Below, piece after piece: positions 9,361-18,614 of a DNA stretch of 64,000 nucleotides. Source of the stretch: Ilumatobacter sp. (GTDB lineage: Bacteria > Actinomycetota > Acidimicrobiia > Acidimicrobiales > Ilumatobacteraceae). The translations under genes and the position numbers were made by a program. The stretch is from positions 21,182 through 85,181 of the forward strand of contig JABDKP010000061.1 in NCBI GenBank assembly GCA_013002175.1, read 5' to 3'. The notes below the pieces were generated by a model, which had not been told where the DNA came from, did not search any database, and worked only from the letters and a program-made list of their open reading frames with translations. How positions within the stretch are numbered: position 1 is the stretch's first letter; each line of letters begins with the position of its first letter.

Positions 9361-9699
9361 GTGCCGCTCTCCGAGAACGAACAGCGCATTCTTCGACAGA
9401 TCGAAGAAGAACTTCAGCAGGATCCCACCTTCGCACAGCGTGGGTACCGTGTGTCGCGCCGCCGTTCGGCGCTGATGGGTCTCGGGCTGCTCGCCGGGAT
9501 GGCGTTGACGATCGGCGGGTTGGCGATCAGCTTCTTCGTCGCGTTCGCCGGGTTCGTGCTCGTGCTCGTGATGGCGGTGCTGCTCGAGTCCGAGCTGCGG
9601 CTCCTCGGGCGCGATCGCCTCGGCCAGCTGCCGATCTCGGCGTGGCTGAGCGGGGGCCGGCGTCCGGACGCACAGTCCGACAGCGTCGACGACCACTGA
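9361..9699 (+). CDS. DUF3040 domain membrane protein
   Basis: MPLSENEQRILRQIEEELQQDPTFAQR plus two TM segments. Confidence 0.8.
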   Translation: MPLSENEQRILRQIEEELQQDPTFAQRGYRVSRRRSALMGLGLLAGMALTIGGLAISFFVAFAGFVLVLVMAVLLESELRLLGRDRLGQLPISAWLSGGRRPDAQSDSVDDH

Positions 9700-9721
9700 C
9701 CTCCACGCCGAGCCGACGTCG

Positions 9722-12094
9722 TCAGCCGAGGCGGGTGAAGTAGCGGCGCACCCGCACCAGCGGGGAGATCGACTCGTTGACCGCCCGCTCGATCTGGCGG
9801 CACCAGAGCTCGCAATCGGCAACCCGTGACGCGGCATGCCGGTCGGGCTGGTCGAAGTCGGGGAAGTACGTCGCTGCGACACCGGGGCCTGGCGCGAACG
9901 TGACGGTCGTCAGCGCCTCGGCGAGCGACCTCATCGGGCGCGCGGCGATCGGGAACTTGGCCGCAGCCGCGACGGCGTGCTCCTCCGGCGTCAGCGACGA
10001 CTTGGTCCGTACGCCGACCTCGCCGAGGGCGTCGGTCGCTCGCCGCCAGAGGAGTGCGATGGCGCCCGCGTCGTCGGTGGCCTCGTGGTGTCGGCGGAAG
10101 CGACGGATCAGCGCGGGGGCGAGGAGCAGCACGATCGCGGCGATGATCGCCACGACGATGGCCCACGGGAACGACGGCGGTTCCGGCGGCGGCGCTGCGT
10201 CGTCGGTGGGACCGAGCGTCTGGTCGACGCCCGCGGGGATCGCCGGCGCATCGGGATCGTCGGGGTCGTCGGACGAGGCCACCGTCGTCGTCGGGGCGGG
10301 GGTGTTGATGTCATCCGGGTCCGCCGGCTGCTGCCGCGGTGCGTCGGGGTCGACGCCGGACACGTCCTGCTCGGGTGGGACGTTGGTGTAGTTCTCGGCC
10401 CCCGGCGCGCCCCGGCCCGGGGTCGGCTCGAACGGCACCCAGCCGAGCCCGGAGAACCACACTTCGGGCCAGGCGTGGGCGTTCTTGCCGAGCACCGAGT
10501 AGCCGGTGCCGTCGAACGTCCCGGGCGTGAAGCCCACGGCGACACGCGCCGGAATGCCGAGCGTGCGCATCATCGCCGCGTAGGTACCGGCGAATTGTTC
10601 GCAGTAGCCGACGCGGTCGCGCAGGAACCCCTCGATTGCATTCGTGCCGTGCCCTGCCTGCACCTCCAGGCTGTAGTCGAACTCCGAGCGGAACCAGGTC
10701 TGCAGCGTCAAGGCGACGTCGTACGGCGTCGCCGCCCCGGCCGTCACCTGGCGGGCGATCTCGCCGACCGATGACGGGAAGTCGTCCGGCAGCTCGAGGT
10801 AGATCGGGTCGCCGACGCCGGTCGATCCAGCGGCGCGCAGCGCATCGAGGTCGAACCGGGGCGAGGCCGAGACGATCTCGTACGTGTCGCCGGGGGCGAG
10901 TTCGCCGTCGAGCTTCAACAGCGTCGCGGAGTCGGCGTTCCAGCGCAGACCGTCCTGCGGCGACGCGGCAATCGGGTCGGCGGCGGTCGGCACGAACTTG
11001 TCGCCGAGGTTGGAGATCCGGATCGTCTGGCGCAGTTCGGTGGCACCCGAGCGGGCCGTCGACAGCTCGCCGTCGGCCCGCGTGAGCGCCCGCTCGGGCA
11101 GTCCCCAGCGGGTGCCGTCGAAGCGGGGGAGTGCGGACAGCCGCCAGTAGGACTCGAAGTCGGCCTCGACGACGAACAGCTCCGAATTCGACCGGTTCGT
11201 GAGCCGGGAGCGGATGTCGACGAGGGGGCTGACGACGTTGGTGACGCGGCCGCTGTCGCCGCCGCGGGTCTCGTAGATCGGCTCGGAGTCGGCACCCGGC
11301 AGGCGCGGTCCGAACACACCTGCCGTGACCGCGACGAGCGCGGCCGTCCCGAGCGCCGCAGGCAGGATCATCGCGCTCGGCGACCGTCGCCGGCCGATCG
11401 CCGACGATCGGTGCGGGGCATGGTACGCACGCAGGGCGACGGTGGTGATGACACCTGCTGCGATCAGCAGCATCGTCAAGGCGATGCGGCTGCGCTCGTA
11501 GCCGAGCGCAGCGATGAACACGAACAGCACGCCACCCGGCACGAGCGCCTCGGCGCGGGCGAACGCGCGGAACGCGAACGTGTCCGACAGCACGACAGTG
11601 AGCCCGATGCCGATCGCCGCGAGCACGTCCCACCCGCCGCCGTAGATCACCGGGGCGACCGCCCCACGGAACTGCTGTTGCACGAGGTCGATCTCGGCCT
11701 GGAAGAGCGTGAGCGTCTCATTCGTCGGGAGCAACCACGAGTAGGAGTCTCGGTAGAACACGTAGCCGATCAGCCAGACGAGGGCGGCGGCGAGCACTGG
11801 GACCGCCAGCACGCCGGGGACGCGCAGCCGACGCAGCACGAAGCCGAGCCCGTGACCGACGACTGCGAGCACGATGAAGTCGTCCAGGAACTGCCACCCC
11901 GCGAACACGCGCGTGTACCCCGCGGCGACCGTGATCGAGAACAACGCGAGTGCGGCGACCGCCAGCAGTTCGCCCGACAGCTGGGGGTCGATGACGGGAG
12001 CGGCCGGCGCAGCGGGCCGAGCTCGCTGCGCCGGGGTCCCCGGCTGCCAGTCGCGAGCGGCGCGGGGTGCGGGGCGGGCCTCGGTGATCGTCAC
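9722..12094 (-). CDS. Transglutaminase-like membrane protein (TgpA/DUF3488 type)
   Basis: Multiple N-terminal TM segments; RDRVGYCEQFAGTYAAMMRTLGIPARVAVGFTPG..NAHAWPEVWFSGLGWVPFEPTPG Cys-His-Asp core; GTGA-coupled start. Confidence 0.85.
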   Translation of the reverse strand: MTITEARPAPRAARDWQPGTPAQRARPAAPAAPVIDPQLSGELLAVAALALFSITVAAGYTRVFAGWQFLDDFIVLAVVGHGLGFVLRRLRVPGVLAVPVLAAALVWLIGYVFYRDSYSWLLPTNETLTLFQAEIDLVQQQFRGAVAPVIYGGGWDVLAAIGIGLTVVLSDTFAFRAFARAEALVPGGVLFVFIAALGYERSRIALTMLLIAAGVITTVALRAYHAPHRSSAIGRRRSPSAMILPAALGTAALVAVTAGVFGPRLPGADSEPIYETRGGDSGRVTNVVSPLVDIRSRLTNRSNSELFVVEADFESYWRLSALPRFDGTRWGLPERALTRADGELSTARSGATELRQTIRISNLGDKFVPTAADPIAASPQDGLRWNADSATLLKLDGELAPGDTYEIVSASPRFDLDALRAAGSTGVGDPIYLELPDDFPSSVGEIARQVTAGAATPYDVALTLQTWFRSEFDYSLEVQAGHGTNAIEGFLRDRVGYCEQFAGTYAAMMRTLGIPARVAVGFTPGTFDGTGYSVLGKNAHAWPEVWFSGLGWVPFEPTPGRGAPGAENYTNVPPEQDVSGVDPDAPRQQPADPDDINTPAPTTTVASSDDPDDPDAPAIPAGVDQTLGPTDDAAPPPEPPSFPWAIVVAIIAAIVLLLAPALIRRFRRHHEATDDAGAIALLWRRATDALGEVGVRTKSSLTPEEHAVAAAAKFPIAARPMRSLAEALTTVTFAPGPGVAATYFPDFDQPDRHAASRVADCELWCRQIERAVNESISPLVRVRRYFTRLG

Positions 12095-13245
12095 CGCGGC
12101 GCCTCGACCTTGCTCGTGGTCTTGCCGTTCAGCGCGCGCCACGAACTGACGAACTCGTCCTCGGTGCGAGCGGAGACGCCGACGCCGTGACGGGCCCGTT
12201 CGCCGGTGGTGACGCTGAGCGCGGTGAGCGTCGGGTCGACGATCGCCTGGATCGACCGCCACGCCGTGCTCTGGTGCGAGCCGGTCACGAGGACGATCAG
12301 GCCGAGGCCCTCGCCCGGGTCTCGGTCGAGTGCGCCGAGTGGCGCCGCATCCGGTTGGATGCGGGCGAGCACTCGTTGCGTGTTCGCGCCTGCTTCCGGC
12401 CCGCGTAGGTCGACGCCGCCGGCGGTGACGAAACGCGTCGTCAGCCCGGCCTGTTCGGAGCTGTGCACGAGGCTGGCCGCCGCAGTGACGCCGCGCTCGA
12501 AGGCGTCGGCGTCGAGGTACGACGACGGGTCGGCGTCGAAGACGACCGTGCAGCGGCGCACGCCTTCGACCGTGTGTTCCTTGACGAGCAGGTCTTCGGA
12601 GCGGGCCGAGGACTTCCAGTCGATCGACCGCGGTTCGTCGCCGTCGACGTAGACGCGCAAGCCGTGGAACTCGCCGGGTCCGAGCCGGCGCGCCTGGACC
12701 AGCAGGTGTCGGCCCAGCACGCCCTGGCCGAGCGTCGGCATCGCCAGGAGGAACGTCTTCGGGGCGACGGTGACCGTGTCGAGGTCGGCGACGATGGTGC
12801 GTGAACTGGCGATGCCGAGTGGGTCGCGGATCTCGGCGAGCAACGGCCCGAGCTGGACGATGCCGCGGGCTTTCGTGGGAAGTTGGTATCCGGCCGACGA
12901 GCGCGTCCCGGGGGCCAGGGGTGCGACCGAGAGTCGTGCGACGTGGTCGGTCGAGTTCGCCCGGCGGACGCGCTCCGCGAGCTCGAACGACGTCGAGCGG
13001 ACGGCGCCCCGGTGTTCGAGTCGCAGATCGACGCGGCCGGTGTCGCCGGCGACGAGCACCGTCGGATGGACCCAGCGCGTCGCAGAGATCTGCGGGCGCC
13101 GCACGTGGACGAACAGCAGGGCCCACACCACGGCGCCGAGGAAGGCGGCGCCGACGACGAAGAGTTCGACGACGCCGAACACCCGCCCGACGGCGATCGC
13201 GAGGATGCCGGCGGCGATGCTGGTGACACCCTGCCGCGTCAGCAT
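12091..13245 (-). CDS. DUF58 domain protein
   Basis: Two N-terminal TM segments; VYVDGDEPRSIDWKSSARSEDLLVKEH DUF58 signature. Confidence 0.85.
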   Translation of the reverse strand: MLTRQGVTSIAAGILAIAVGRVFGVVELFVVGAAFLGAVVWALLFVHVRRPQISATRWVHPTVLVAGDTGRVDLRLEHRGAVRSTSFELAERVRRANSTDHVARLSVAPLAPGTRSSAGYQLPTKARGIVQLGPLLAEIRDPLGIASSRTIVADLDTVTVAPKTFLLAMPTLGQGVLGRHLLVQARRLGPGEFHGLRVYVDGDEPRSIDWKSSARSEDLLVKEHTVEGVRRCTVVFDADPSSYLDADAFERGVTAAASLVHSSEQAGLTTRFVTAGGVDLRGPEAGANTQRVLARIQPDAAPLGALDRDPGEGLGLIVLVTGSHQSTAWRSIQAIVDPTLTALSVTTGERARHGVGVSARTEDEFVSSWRALNGKTTSKVEAPR

Positions 13246-13246
13246 C

Positions 13247-14299
13247 TCAGCGGGCCACGGGCACCGGGACCGCCTCGAACAGCTCGCGCACGGCGTCCTC
13301 GGGGGAGAGGTGGGCGCCGCGGTCGGTGCGCACCATGATGCGGTGGGCCAACGTCGACAGGCCGACGGCCTTGACGTCGTCCGGCGTCGCGTAGTTCCGG
13401 CCGCGAGCCGCCGCGTGCGCCCGGGTGGACGCGGCGAGTTGCAGCGTGGCACGCGGCGACAACCCGAGTTCGATCCCCGGGTGGCGACGGCTGGCCTCGG
13501 AGATGTCGACGAGGTACGACTTCAACGCGCCGGCGACGTACACGCCGCGCACCGCCTCGATCATCCCGTTGATCTCCTCGGCGGACACGACCGGGCTGAG
13601 CGAGCGCAAGACGGTCGCCGAGCCGAGGTCGTCGAGCATCTCGATCTCGGCGGTGCGGCCCGGATACCCGATCGAGATGCGCAGCAGGAAGCGGTCGAGC
13701 TGGCTCTCGGGCAGCCGGTACGTGCCCTCCTGGTCGACGGGGTTCTGGGTGGCGATGACCATGAACGGCGGCATCAGCTCGCGGCTGACGGCGTCGACGG
13801 TGACCTGGCGTTCCTCCATCGCCTCCAGCAGCGCGGACTGGGTCTTCGGTGAGGCACGGTTGATCTCGTCGGCGAGGACGATGTTGGCGAACAACGGCCC
13901 GGGCTCGAACCGGAACGTCTCGGTCGAGCGTTGGTAGACGCTGACCCCGACGAGGTCGGAGGGCAGCAGATCGGGGGTGAACTGGACGCGCTTCCACGTG
14001 CAGTCGACCGATGCGGACAATGCCTTGGCGAGGCTGGTCTTACCGACACCCGGCACATCCTCGACGAGCAGGTGGCCTTCGGCGAGCAGGCACATGATCG
14101 CCAGCTCGATCGCTTCGATCTTGCCGTGGATCACCTGTGCAATGTTCGCCGCGACCGCATCGAACAGCGCGGCGAAACCACGGGGGGCGATCTGCGCGCT
14201 CGCATCGTCGGTCGCGCCCGCGCCCGCAGCACCGTCGTGGCGTCCGCCGGTCCCGATGCCGGAGCCCGGCGTTCCGTCCTCGTCAAGATCCATCGTCAC
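13247..14299 (-). CDS. MoxR-family AAA+ ATPase
   Basis: GHLLVEDVPGVGKTSLAKAL Walker A, LFANIVLADEINRASPKTQSALLEAMEE, VIATQNPVDQEGTYRLPESQLDRF; GTG 14299 lies 7 nt after TACCCT. Confidence 0.9.
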   Translation of the reverse strand: MTMDLDEDGTPGSGIGTGGRHDGAAGAGATDDASAQIAPRGFAALFDAVAANIAQVIHGKIEAIELAIMCLLAEGHLLVEDVPGVGKTSLAKALSASVDCTWKRVQFTPDLLPSDLVGVSVYQRSTETFRFEPGPLFANIVLADEINRASPKTQSALLEAMEERQVTVDAVSRELMPPFMVIATQNPVDQEGTYRLPESQLDRFLLRISIGYPGRTAEIEMLDDLGSATVLRSLSPVVSAEEINGMIEAVRGVYVAGALKSYLVDISEASRRHPGIELGLSPRATLQLAASTRAHAAARGRNYATPDDVKAVGLSTLAHRIMVRTDRGAHLSPEDAVRELFEAVPVPVAR

Positions 14300-14357
14300 C
14301 ACGCGAAGGGTAGATGCAAACGCCCGCCCGCGACAGTCGGCGGTACGTTCGTTCCCG

Positions 14358-15236
14358 ATGAGTTTCGCGCCGAGCGACGAAGTGGAGCCGATTCCCCACG
14401 TCCTTGCTGTGGCGGTCGAGTCGACGCGCCTCGCCGCCGGGCTCGTGGATGCGCGGGGCGAGGTGCTGCTGCGCGACCGGATCACGACGCCCACCCGCGA
14501 GGTGTGGCGGTCGCTGGAGCGGTTGATCAGGCGGGTGATCGCGGCGTCACCGGACGGTCTGGGGTCGCCGATGGCGGTCGGCGTGAGCTGTGTCGGTCCG
14601 GTCGATGTACCGGCCGGCACCGTGTCGCCGCCGCTCGTCCCGACGTGGACGAACTTCACCCTCCGCGAACACCTCGAGCGGCTGACGGGGCGGTCGGTCG
14701 AGCTCGACACTGCGGGCGCGGCATCGACCGAGGCGGAACGCTGGCTCGGTGAGGCCCGCGGCGTCGCCAGCTTCCTCAGCGTGCAGATCGACGGCACGGC
14801 GGAGTCCGCGTGCGTGATCGACGGGGTGCGGTTGAGCGGCTCGCACGGCAATGCCGGCGCGATCGCCCACGTGAACGTCGAACCGAACGGCAAGCTCTGT
14901 CGCTGCGGCGCGTCGGGCTGCCTGGAGGCGTACGTCTCGTCGTCGGCGATCGAGGCCGAGATCAACCGTCCGCTCGGACGGGCCACCGCGCCCACGGTCG
15001 AGCGCACCGGCATCATGCTCGGACGCGCGATCGCGTCGATCGCGGCGATCCTCGACGTCCGCACCGTGTTCGTCTCCGGCAACGTCATCGACGTCTTGGG
15101 CGATCCGATGCTGGCTGCGATGCACCGCGAGATCGCGCTGCGCTCACGCCTGCAGTCGCTGACCGGTCTCGAGGTGATCGAGCCGCACGAGCGGATCGCA
15201 CCGCTCGTCGCCGCTGCGGCACTCGCGCTGAATTAG
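14358..15236 (+). CDS. ROK-family protein
   Basis: GNAGAIAHVNVEPNGKLCRCGASGCLEAYVSS ROK zinc-binding motif. Confidence 0.8.
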   Translation: MSFAPSDEVEPIPHVLAVAVESTRLAAGLVDARGEVLLRDRITTPTREVWRSLERLIRRVIAASPDGLGSPMAVGVSCVGPVDVPAGTVSPPLVPTWTNFTLREHLERLTGRSVELDTAGAASTEAERWLGEARGVASFLSVQIDGTAESACVIDGVRLSGSHGNAGAIAHVNVEPNGKLCRCGASGCLEAYVSSSAIEAEINRPLGRATAPTVERTGIMLGRAIASIAAILDVRTVFVSGNVIDVLGDPMLAAMHREIALRSRLQSLTGLEVIEPHERIAPLVAAAALALN

Positions 15237-15255
15237 CGGGCGGGTGGCGCCCGGC

Positions 15256-15267
15256 TACCGCGCGGTA
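15256..15267. promoter_or_regulatory. Perfect 12-bp palindrome TACCGCGCGGTA upstream of the acyl-CoA dehydrogenase
   Basis: Read directly; equals its own reverse complement, ends 25 nt before ATG 15293. Confidence 0.4.
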
Positions 15268-15292
15268 ACCGCCGGTGATTACGATCGACGTC

Positions 15293-16522
15293 ATGGATCC
15301 GACCTACACCCCCGATGCCGAGGCCTACCGCGAGAAGGTGCAGGGGTTCCTCGCGGAGAAGCTCCCCGCCGACTGGCAGGGCATCGGCATGCTCGACGGC
15401 GACGAGCTGGCCGATTTCGTCACCGCGTGGCGCACGACGCTGTACGAGGCGAACTACCTCGCACCGGGCTGGCCCCAGGAGGTCGGCGGCGCCGGCCTGT
15501 CGGCGACCGAGCAGGTGATCCTCGCCGAGGAGTTCACCAAGGCCGGGGTCCCGAGCGGCGGACCGAACGACGTGTTCGGCATCCAGATGCTCGGCAACAC
15601 GATGCTGATGTGGGGCACCGACGAACAGCAGCAGCACTTCCTGCCACGGATCCTGTCCGGCGAGGACACCTGGTGTCAGGGTTACTCCGAGCCGAACGCC
15701 GGCTCCGACCTCGCCAATGTCGGTCTCAAGGCCGAACTCGACGGTGACGAGTGGATTCTCAACGGCCAGAAGATCTGGACGTCGGCCGGTCAGTTCGCCG
15801 ACCACATCTTCACCCTCGCCCGCACCGACCCGGAGGCGTCGAAGCACAAGGGGATCACGTTCCTGCTGGTGCCGATGGACCAACCGGGGATCGAAGTCCG
15901 CCCGATCAAGATGATCTCGGGCGAGAGCGAGTTCAACGAGGTGTTCTACACCGACGCTCGCGTCCCGAAGGAGAACGTGGTCGGCGGGGTCAACAACGGG
16001 TGGGCCGTCGCGATGTCGCTGCTCGGCTTCGAGCGCGGCGAGGCCGCGGCGACCGGCCCGATCCGCTTCAAGGGCGAGATCGACCGGTTGATCGCCCTCG
16101 CGCAGGAGCGCGGCGTCGCCGACGACCCGGTGATCAGGCAGCGCCTCGCGTGGTGCTATTCCAAGGTCGAGGTCATGAAGTTCCTGGGACAGCGCACGCT
16201 GACGAAGTTCCTCTCCGGGCATCACCCGGGCCCCGACGGCGCGATCTCCAAGCTGTACTGGAGCGAGTATCACAAGGCGTCGACCGAGCTGGCGATGGAC
16301 ATCCTCGGCGCCGACGCGCAGTTCTGGGAGGGTCGCCGGCCGTCGTCCGCGTTCAGTGCCGACGATGCCGGGGCGGCCAATTCGTCGGCGTCCTGGATCG
16401 GGACGTTCCTCAACGCCCGAGCGGGCACGATCTACGCGGGCTCGTCGCAGATCCAGCGGAACATCATCGGCGAGATGATCCTCGGGTTGCCGAAGGAACC
16501 GAAACCGCCTGCGGCGTCGTGA
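15293..16522 (+). CDS. Acyl-CoA dehydrogenase family protein
   Basis: WCQGYSEPNAGSDLANVGLKAELDGDEWILNGQKIWTS, C-term RNIIGEMILGLP. Confidence 0.9.
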   Translation: MDPTYTPDAEAYREKVQGFLAEKLPADWQGIGMLDGDELADFVTAWRTTLYEANYLAPGWPQEVGGAGLSATEQVILAEEFTKAGVPSGGPNDVFGIQMLGNTMLMWGTDEQQQHFLPRILSGEDTWCQGYSEPNAGSDLANVGLKAELDGDEWILNGQKIWTSAGQFADHIFTLARTDPEASKHKGITFLLVPMDQPGIEVRPIKMISGESEFNEVFYTDARVPKENVVGGVNNGWAVAMSLLGFERGEAAATGPIRFKGEIDRLIALAQERGVADDPVIRQRLAWCYSKVEVMKFLGQRTLTKFLSGHHPGPDGAISKLYWSEYHKASTELAMDILGADAQFWEGRRPSSAFSADDAGAANSSASWIGTFLNARAGTIYAGSSQIQRNIIGEMILGLPKEPKPPAAS

Positions 16523-16779
16523 TCCGCTCCGCGTTGGCGATCTGCGGCGGTGTGCTCCGGCGACCCGGGCTGTGGCCGACGGCGCTGCGCCAGGCCCGCC
16601 GGCTGGCCCGTCCGGGGTGGTGGAGGCGGGCACCGTTCCTGCCGATCCCGCCGGCCGACTACCTCGAGTTCCGGATGGTCACGCAGTACGGCGACGCTGC
16701 GCACCGCGCGGAGGTCGACGATGTGGTCAAATATCTGAGATGGTGCAGGGAATGGGAACGAGCCGACCGCCCCGCCTGA
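16519..16779 (+). CDS. Small conserved-looking hypothetical protein (86 aa)
   Basis: GTGA overlap with upstream stop; VIRSALAICGGVLRRPGLW..FRMVTQYGDAAHRAEVDDVVKYLRWCREWER. Confidence 0.55.
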   Translation: MIRSALAICGGVLRRPGLWPTALRQARRLARPGWWRRAPFLPIPPADYLEFRMVTQYGDAAHRAEVDDVVKYLRWCREWERADRPA

Positions 16780-16850
16780 GTCGCTGCACGCACTCGGCGG
16801 AGCGAATATCGATCTCGATCGTCGGTCGCGTCGATCGGTAAGGTCCCCGG

Positions 16851-17348
16851 ATGCTGAGCGCGCTCGTCCTCAATGCGACCTATGAGCCGCTCTCGGTCGT
16901 GTCCGCTCGCCGGGCGACGTGTCTCGTGCTCGCCGACAAGGCCGACATGCTCGAGCACGACGGTGTCGTGCTGCACAGCGAGTCGCTCGACGTCAAGCAA
17001 CCGTCGGTGATCCGGTTGCGGTACATGGTGAAGGTGCCCTACGTCCGGAGGTCGTCGATGTCGCGGCGGGCGATCTTCGCTCGCGACGACCATCGCTGCC
17101 AGTACTGCGGCGACCGGGCCGACTCGATCGACCATGTCCTGCCCCGATCCCGTGGTGGCCCGCACACCTGGGAGAACGTCGCCGCCGCGTGCAAGCCGTG
17201 CAATCTCAGCAAGCGTGATCGCACGCCCGACGAGGCGGGAATGCGCCTGGCCCGGCCGTGTCGCGCGCCGCGGGCCACTGCCTGGGTCGTCGTCTCGGTC
17301 AGCGGGATCCCGGACAACTGGCGCCCGTACCTGCCGCGCGCGTCGTGA
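16851..17348 (+). CDS. HNH endonuclease-fold protein
   Basis: RDDHRCQYCGDRADSIDHVLPRSRGGPHTWENVAAACKPCNLSKRDRTP: HNH core with two CxxC. Confidence 0.88.
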   Translation: MLSALVLNATYEPLSVVSARRATCLVLADKADMLEHDGVVLHSESLDVKQPSVIRLRYMVKVPYVRRSSMSRRAIFARDDHRCQYCGDRADSIDHVLPRSRGGPHTWENVAAACKPCNLSKRDRTPDEAGMRLARPCRAPRATAWVVVSVSGIPDNWRPYLPRAS

Positions 17349-17375
17349 GCCGCGTCGTCGTCGGCCGGTGACCCG

Positions 17376-18092
17376 GTGGACTACGAGTTGATCGAGCGTC
17401 ACGGCACCGCCGCGGAGTTGCATGAGCGGGCGCTCCCGGAACCGGTGGTGCCCCAGATCTGGTGGCATCGCGTCACCGGGCCCGCGCTCGTGCTGGGCTC
17501 GACCCAGCGCGACGAAACGCTCGTCGACCACGCGGCGTGCACCGCCCTGGGGGTCGAGGTCGTACGCCGGCGCAGCGGTGGTGGGGCCGTGCTGCTCGTC
17601 CCCGGCGCGATCGGGTGGCTCGATGTCGTGTTGCCGGCCGGCGCGCCCGGGTGGGCGGACGACGTGCACGCGCCGATGCGCTGGATCGGCGCGCACCTCG
17701 CCGCGGTCTTCGCCGAGTTGCTCGGCGGCCACGGTGAGCTGACGTCCAACGCCGGCCCGATGCGCGCGACGCCGTGGTCGACGACGGTGTGCTTCGACGG
17801 CGTCGGTCCCGGCGAGGTGACCCTCGACGGCGTCAAGCTCGTCGGGATCAGCCAGCGCCGCCAGCGGACCGGGGCCCGGTTGCAGTGCTCGTGGTACCAC
17901 GCCTACGACTCGAACGACCTGACGCGAGTGCTGGCGGCGCCACATCGCCCGCCCGTCGGTGCGCTGCAGCCGGTGGCGACGGTCGACGAGGCGATCTCCG
18001 AACGGGTGCCGGACCGGCTGCGGGCGCGGCTGCGTGGGTCGGACGGGCGCGGATCGGGGGGTTTTGGGGATGAAATGGGGAATGATGGTTGA
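17376..18092 (+). CDS. Lipoate--protein ligase family protein (BPL/LplA/LipB fold)
   Basis: ALVLGSTQRDETLVD, VEVVRRRSGGGAVLLVPGA, TLDGVKLVGISQRR. Confidence 0.8.
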   Translation: MDYELIERHGTAAELHERALPEPVVPQIWWHRVTGPALVLGSTQRDETLVDHAACTALGVEVVRRRSGGGAVLLVPGAIGWLDVVLPAGAPGWADDVHAPMRWIGAHLAAVFAELLGGHGELTSNAGPMRATPWSTTVCFDGVGPGEVTLDGVKLVGISQRRQRTGARLQCSWYHAYDSNDLTRVLAAPHRPPVGALQPVATVDEAISERVPDRLRARLRGSDGRGSGGFGDEMGNDG

Positions 18093-18131
18093 CCCGGGGG
18101 AGGAATGGGGTAACAATGGGGCCCGCTGGGG
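18065..18131 (+). promoter_or_regulatory. mraZ promoter with MraZ-box-like TGGGG array
   Basis: TGGGG at 18065, 18076, 18106, 18117, 18127; degenerate units at 18086 and 18096; TTGACC 18089-18094, 16-nt spacer, TAACAAT 18111-18117. Confidence 0.7.
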
Positions 18132-18200
18132 AGTCCTCCCGTGTTGTCCAGCGTCATCAGGCCCGCCGCGGGGGAACGAGCCAGGAGTGAGACGCGACAC

Positions 18201-18614
18201 GTGTTTGTCGGGGTGCACGAGCGACAGCTCGACGAGCGAGGCCGGGTGGCGCTGCCGCCGACCTTTCGCCACCCCCTCGGTGATCTCTGCTACCTCTTCT
18301 CCGGCGAGGACGGCTGCGTCAGCGTTCGCAGCGTCGAGTCGTTCAAGGACGAAGCCAACGACCTGATCGCCCGCGTCAAGCGCGGTGAAGCGAGCCGCGA
18401 CCGCCAGCGCGCGTTCGCGGCGTCCGCCAACGAAGCGGCGATCGACAAGCAGGGGCGCGTCACCCTGTCGCCCGAACTCCGCGCCTACGCCGGTATCGCA
18501 CCGAACTCGTCGGTCGTCGTGCTCGGCGACCTCGACCACATCGAGATCTGGGAGCCGTCTGCGTACGCCGACCATCGCGATCTCGGGACCGACGAATTGA
18601 CAGGGGCAAGCTGA
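18201..18614 (+). CDS. mraZ: Transcriptional regulator MraZ
   Basis: VFVGVHERQLDERGRVALPPTFR and IDKQGRVTLSPELRAYAGI, two SpoVT/AbrB-like halves; followed by rsmH. Confidence 0.92.
   Translation: MFVGVHERQLDERGRVALPPTFRHPLGDLCYLFSGEDGCVSVRSVESFKDEANDLIARVKRGEASRDRQRAFAASANEAAIDKQGRVTLSPELRAYAGIAPNSSVVVLGDLDHIEIWEPSAYADHRDLGTDELTGAS

Noticed and set aside
12095-13126. N-terminal half of the 1134-aa ORF 9722..13126
   Set aside because: Arg/Pro-rich out-of-frame extension over the DUF58 gene; the real transglutaminase start is the GTGA-coupled GTG at 12094.
16851-17348. HNH gene as part of a mobile element or defence system
   Set aside because: Stand-alone gene among housekeeping genes; no integrase, methylase, inverted repeats or intron/intein context seen.
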